The notes under the pieces are model-generated. The model was not told the DNA's origin, did no database searches, and saw nothing but the letters and a program-made list of their open reading frames with translations. 64,000 nucleotides of DNA. It comes from Sulfurovum sp. NBC37-1. Its GTDB lineage: Bacteria; Campylobacterota; Campylobacteria; Campylobacterales; Sulfurovaceae. The position numbers and the translations under genes were made by a program. How positions within the stretch are numbered: the stretch's first letter is position 1; each line of letters starts with the position of its first letter. Below are positions 62,574-64,000 of this stretch, one piece after another. The stretch covers positions 1,116,001 through 1,180,000 of the forward strand of contig NC_009663.1 in the NCBI RefSeq assembly GCF_000010345.1. Direction: 5' to 3'.

Positions 62574-63242
62574 TTAAAAGCTCTTCATCAACTCTTTTAC
62601 TTTCAACAGATCTTCAAACACCTCTTTTTTTGCACTGGGATTTCTCAGCAGATAGCTTGGATGGTAGGTTGGGATAAGTGTAGCGTTTCCGTGTTTGTGG
62701 ATACTGCCTCTGACCTTGGTGATACCGGTATCGTCTCCGGTCAGATAGTGGTATGCGGTCGCTCCGAGTGTCAGGATGAGTTTGGGTTTGATAAGCTCTA
62801 TCTGCTTGAGCAGGTAGGGCTGGCATGTGTGTGCCTCGGTGGGAGTAGGAGCCCTGTTGTTGGGCGGACGGCACTTGACGATGTTGGTGATGTAGACATC
62901 GGCTCTTTTGAGACCAAGAACATTTTCGAGCATTTTGGAAAGCAGTTCTCCCGAACGCCCTACGAAAGGTTTCCCGGTGCTGTCCTCAGTTGCTCCGGGA
63001 CCTTCACCGATGATCAGTATATCCGCATGGGGATTCCCCTCTCCGAAGACAACCTTCTGCCGACTCTTGCTCAGGTCACAGAGGTGGCAGTTTATTGCCT
63101 GTTTCTGCAGCGAGTCCAGTGTGTCAGGCAGGGTAAGGTCGATCTTCTCTTCCTGATAGGGCATGATATCGGTATACCTGTACCCCAACTGCTTGAGCTG
63201 GTAAAGTTGTTTTAAAAGAAGGGCATTGTGCAGATTTTTCAT
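62574..63242 (-). CDS. Uracil-DNA glycosylase, type 4 (UDGa-like)
   Basis: A 222-residue family 4 glycosylase. After ~50 N-terminal residues comes the iron-sulfur Cys pair (CHLCDLSKSRQKVVFG), the uracil-binding motif GEGPGATEDSTGKPFVGRSGELL, a second Cys region (NIVKCRPPNNRAPTPTEAHTC) and the HPSYLLRNP motif. It removes uracil from deaminated DNA. Confidence 0.95.
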   Translation of the reverse strand: MKNLHNALLLKQLYQLKQLGYRYTDIMPYQEEKIDLTLPDTLDSLQKQAINCHLCDLSKSRQKVVFGEGNPHADILIIGEGPGATEDSTGKPFVGRSGELLSKMLENVLGLKRADVYITNIVKCRPPNNRAPTPTEAHTCQPYLLKQIELIKPKLILTLGATAYHYLTGDDTGITKVRGSIHKHGNATLIPTYHPSYLLRNPSAKKEVFEDLLKVKELMKSF

Positions 63243-63353
63243 AGAAGTATTATACTCCTATGGAACTTAACAGACAGTACTTACATCCTCACCAAATCTC
63301 GAAATAAAGTTAAAAAACTTTATTAACCAAAGTATACTCAATTCAGAATATAT

Positions 63354-64000
63354 TTATCCCATAGGGTAAAGTATGTTTGCATGTACTTTGTCGCAAGCAC
63401 GAAGAACTTCATCGCTGAGAATAAGGTCCATGGCAGCCAGTGAGGCATCGAGCTGTTCCGCGCTGGTGGCACCGATGATCGTGGAAGCGACAAAATCAAA
63501 CTGTTTTGACCATGCTGTGGCAAGTGTGACCGGATGCAGTTCTGCCTCTGCGGCGATTTTGAGGTACTGTTGTGTCGAAGCCAGGGTCCTGTCATTCATG
63601 AAACGCTGTGCCATGGCACGCTGTCTCTGATTAGGCGACTTGAGGTAGTCGGCAAATCTCCCTTTAGCCTCTTCGGGTTTCATCGCCTGGTTGTATTTCC
63701 CGCTGAGCACCCCGCCTGCCAGAGGAGAATAGGGCAGAAGGGAGACCTGTTCTTTTTTGCAAAGTTCTGAAAGTTCATCCAGAAATCGTCTGTTGAGCAG
63801 GGAAAAGTTGTTCTGGATCGATTCAAACCGTGCCAGACCTTTGTAATGCGAGGTCATCAGAGCTTTAGCGGTACCGTAGGCAGTGCCGTTGGAGGTACCT
63901 ATGTAGCGAACTTTTCCGGTACGTACCAGTCTGTCGAAGGCTTCAAGCGATTCCTCTATTGGCACGACCGTATCGGGCCAGTGCATCTGATAGAGGTCGA
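63354..64000 (-). CDS. Aldo/keto reductase, C-terminal part
   Basis: The frame is open to the right edge, so the N-terminal part with the catalytic Tyr and Lys is outside. The visible ~215 residues include the active-site His (YQMHWPD), VRTGKVRYIGTSNGTAYGTAKAL, LLPYSPLAGGVLSGKYN and ASTIIGATSAEQLDASLAAMD, matching the Tas/YajO-type AKR12-like branch that uses NADP(H). The internal ATG at 63986 is not the start. The substrate is unknown. Confidence 0.9.
   Translation of the reverse strand, partial: DLYQMHWPDTVVPIEESLEAFDRLVRTGKVRYIGTSNGTAYGTAKALMTSHYKGLARFESIQNNFSLLNRRFLDELSELCKKEQVSLLPYSPLAGGVLSGKYNQAMKPEEAKGRFADYLKSPNQRQRAMAQRFMNDRTLASTQQYLKIAAEAELHPVTLATAWSKQFDFVASTIIGATSAEQLDASLAAMDLILSDEVLRACDKVHANILYPMG

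Overview
The window looks like a chromosomal segment of a sulfur-oxidising Campylobacterota bacterium, close to Sulfurovum. The reasons are a fabZ-lpxA-clpX-mreB-mreC operon in the order I recall from Helicobacter and relatives, QueH in place of QueG, a SorAB-type sulfite dehydrogenase, a RibBA with a decayed GTP cyclohydrolase half, a divergent GluRS beside a GlnRS, and many small conserved proteins. No rRNA, tRNA or CRISPR array was recognised.

Bases 1-4700 are an AT-rich accessory island. It starts inside an AAA ATPase that is followed by a large subtilisin-like protease, the arrangement of the IetAS (Gao_Iet) defence system. Next come a four-unit degenerate 41-43 bp repeat array, a collapsed type I restriction locus (an hsdM 5' end joined to an hsdS 3' end, and a second hsdS 3' end that is out of frame with the longer open frame there), and a RAYT (REP-associated tyrosine transposase) surrounded by its REP/BIME palindromes. 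The GTAG head of a REP forms the stop codon of both hsdS remnants, of the RAYT itself and, far away, of lpxB.

Bases 4700-23000 are mostly housekeeping genes: DUF503, DUF188 and YwbE proteins, a soluble FtsH-like protein with a damaged ATPase but an intact zinc site, TrmH, a CHAD protein, Upp, SorAB, HIT, a short Sua5/YrdC protein, CarB, the cell-shape/lipid A operon, QueH and LpxB. Bases 23000-33700 hold secreted or envelope proteins (rhodanese, DUF1566, Ntn-hydrolase, L,D-transpeptidase), an NhaC antiporter, a translationally coupled three-gene phosphate-transport operon and an oleate hydratase. An AT-rich HEPN/Abi-like gene (33.8-34.8 kb) sits alone in its surroundings.

Bases 35000-51700 carry a methyltransferase, tandem palindromic repeats, MetG, FadD, Fbp, MobB, a lytic transglycosylase, YggT, GltX, a GlnRS-YqeY fusion, RibBA and a DUF89/ARMT1 protein. 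Bases 51900-62500 form a coherent acetate (or short carboxylate) module: Cache-domain histidine kinase, OmpR-type regulator, direct-repeat operator candidates, porin, DUF485 protein, ActP, a cNMP/CBS/DUF294 protein, a DnaQ-type exonuclease and acetyl-CoA synthetase. The window ends with a type 4 uracil-DNA glycosylase and the 3' part of an aldo/keto reductase.
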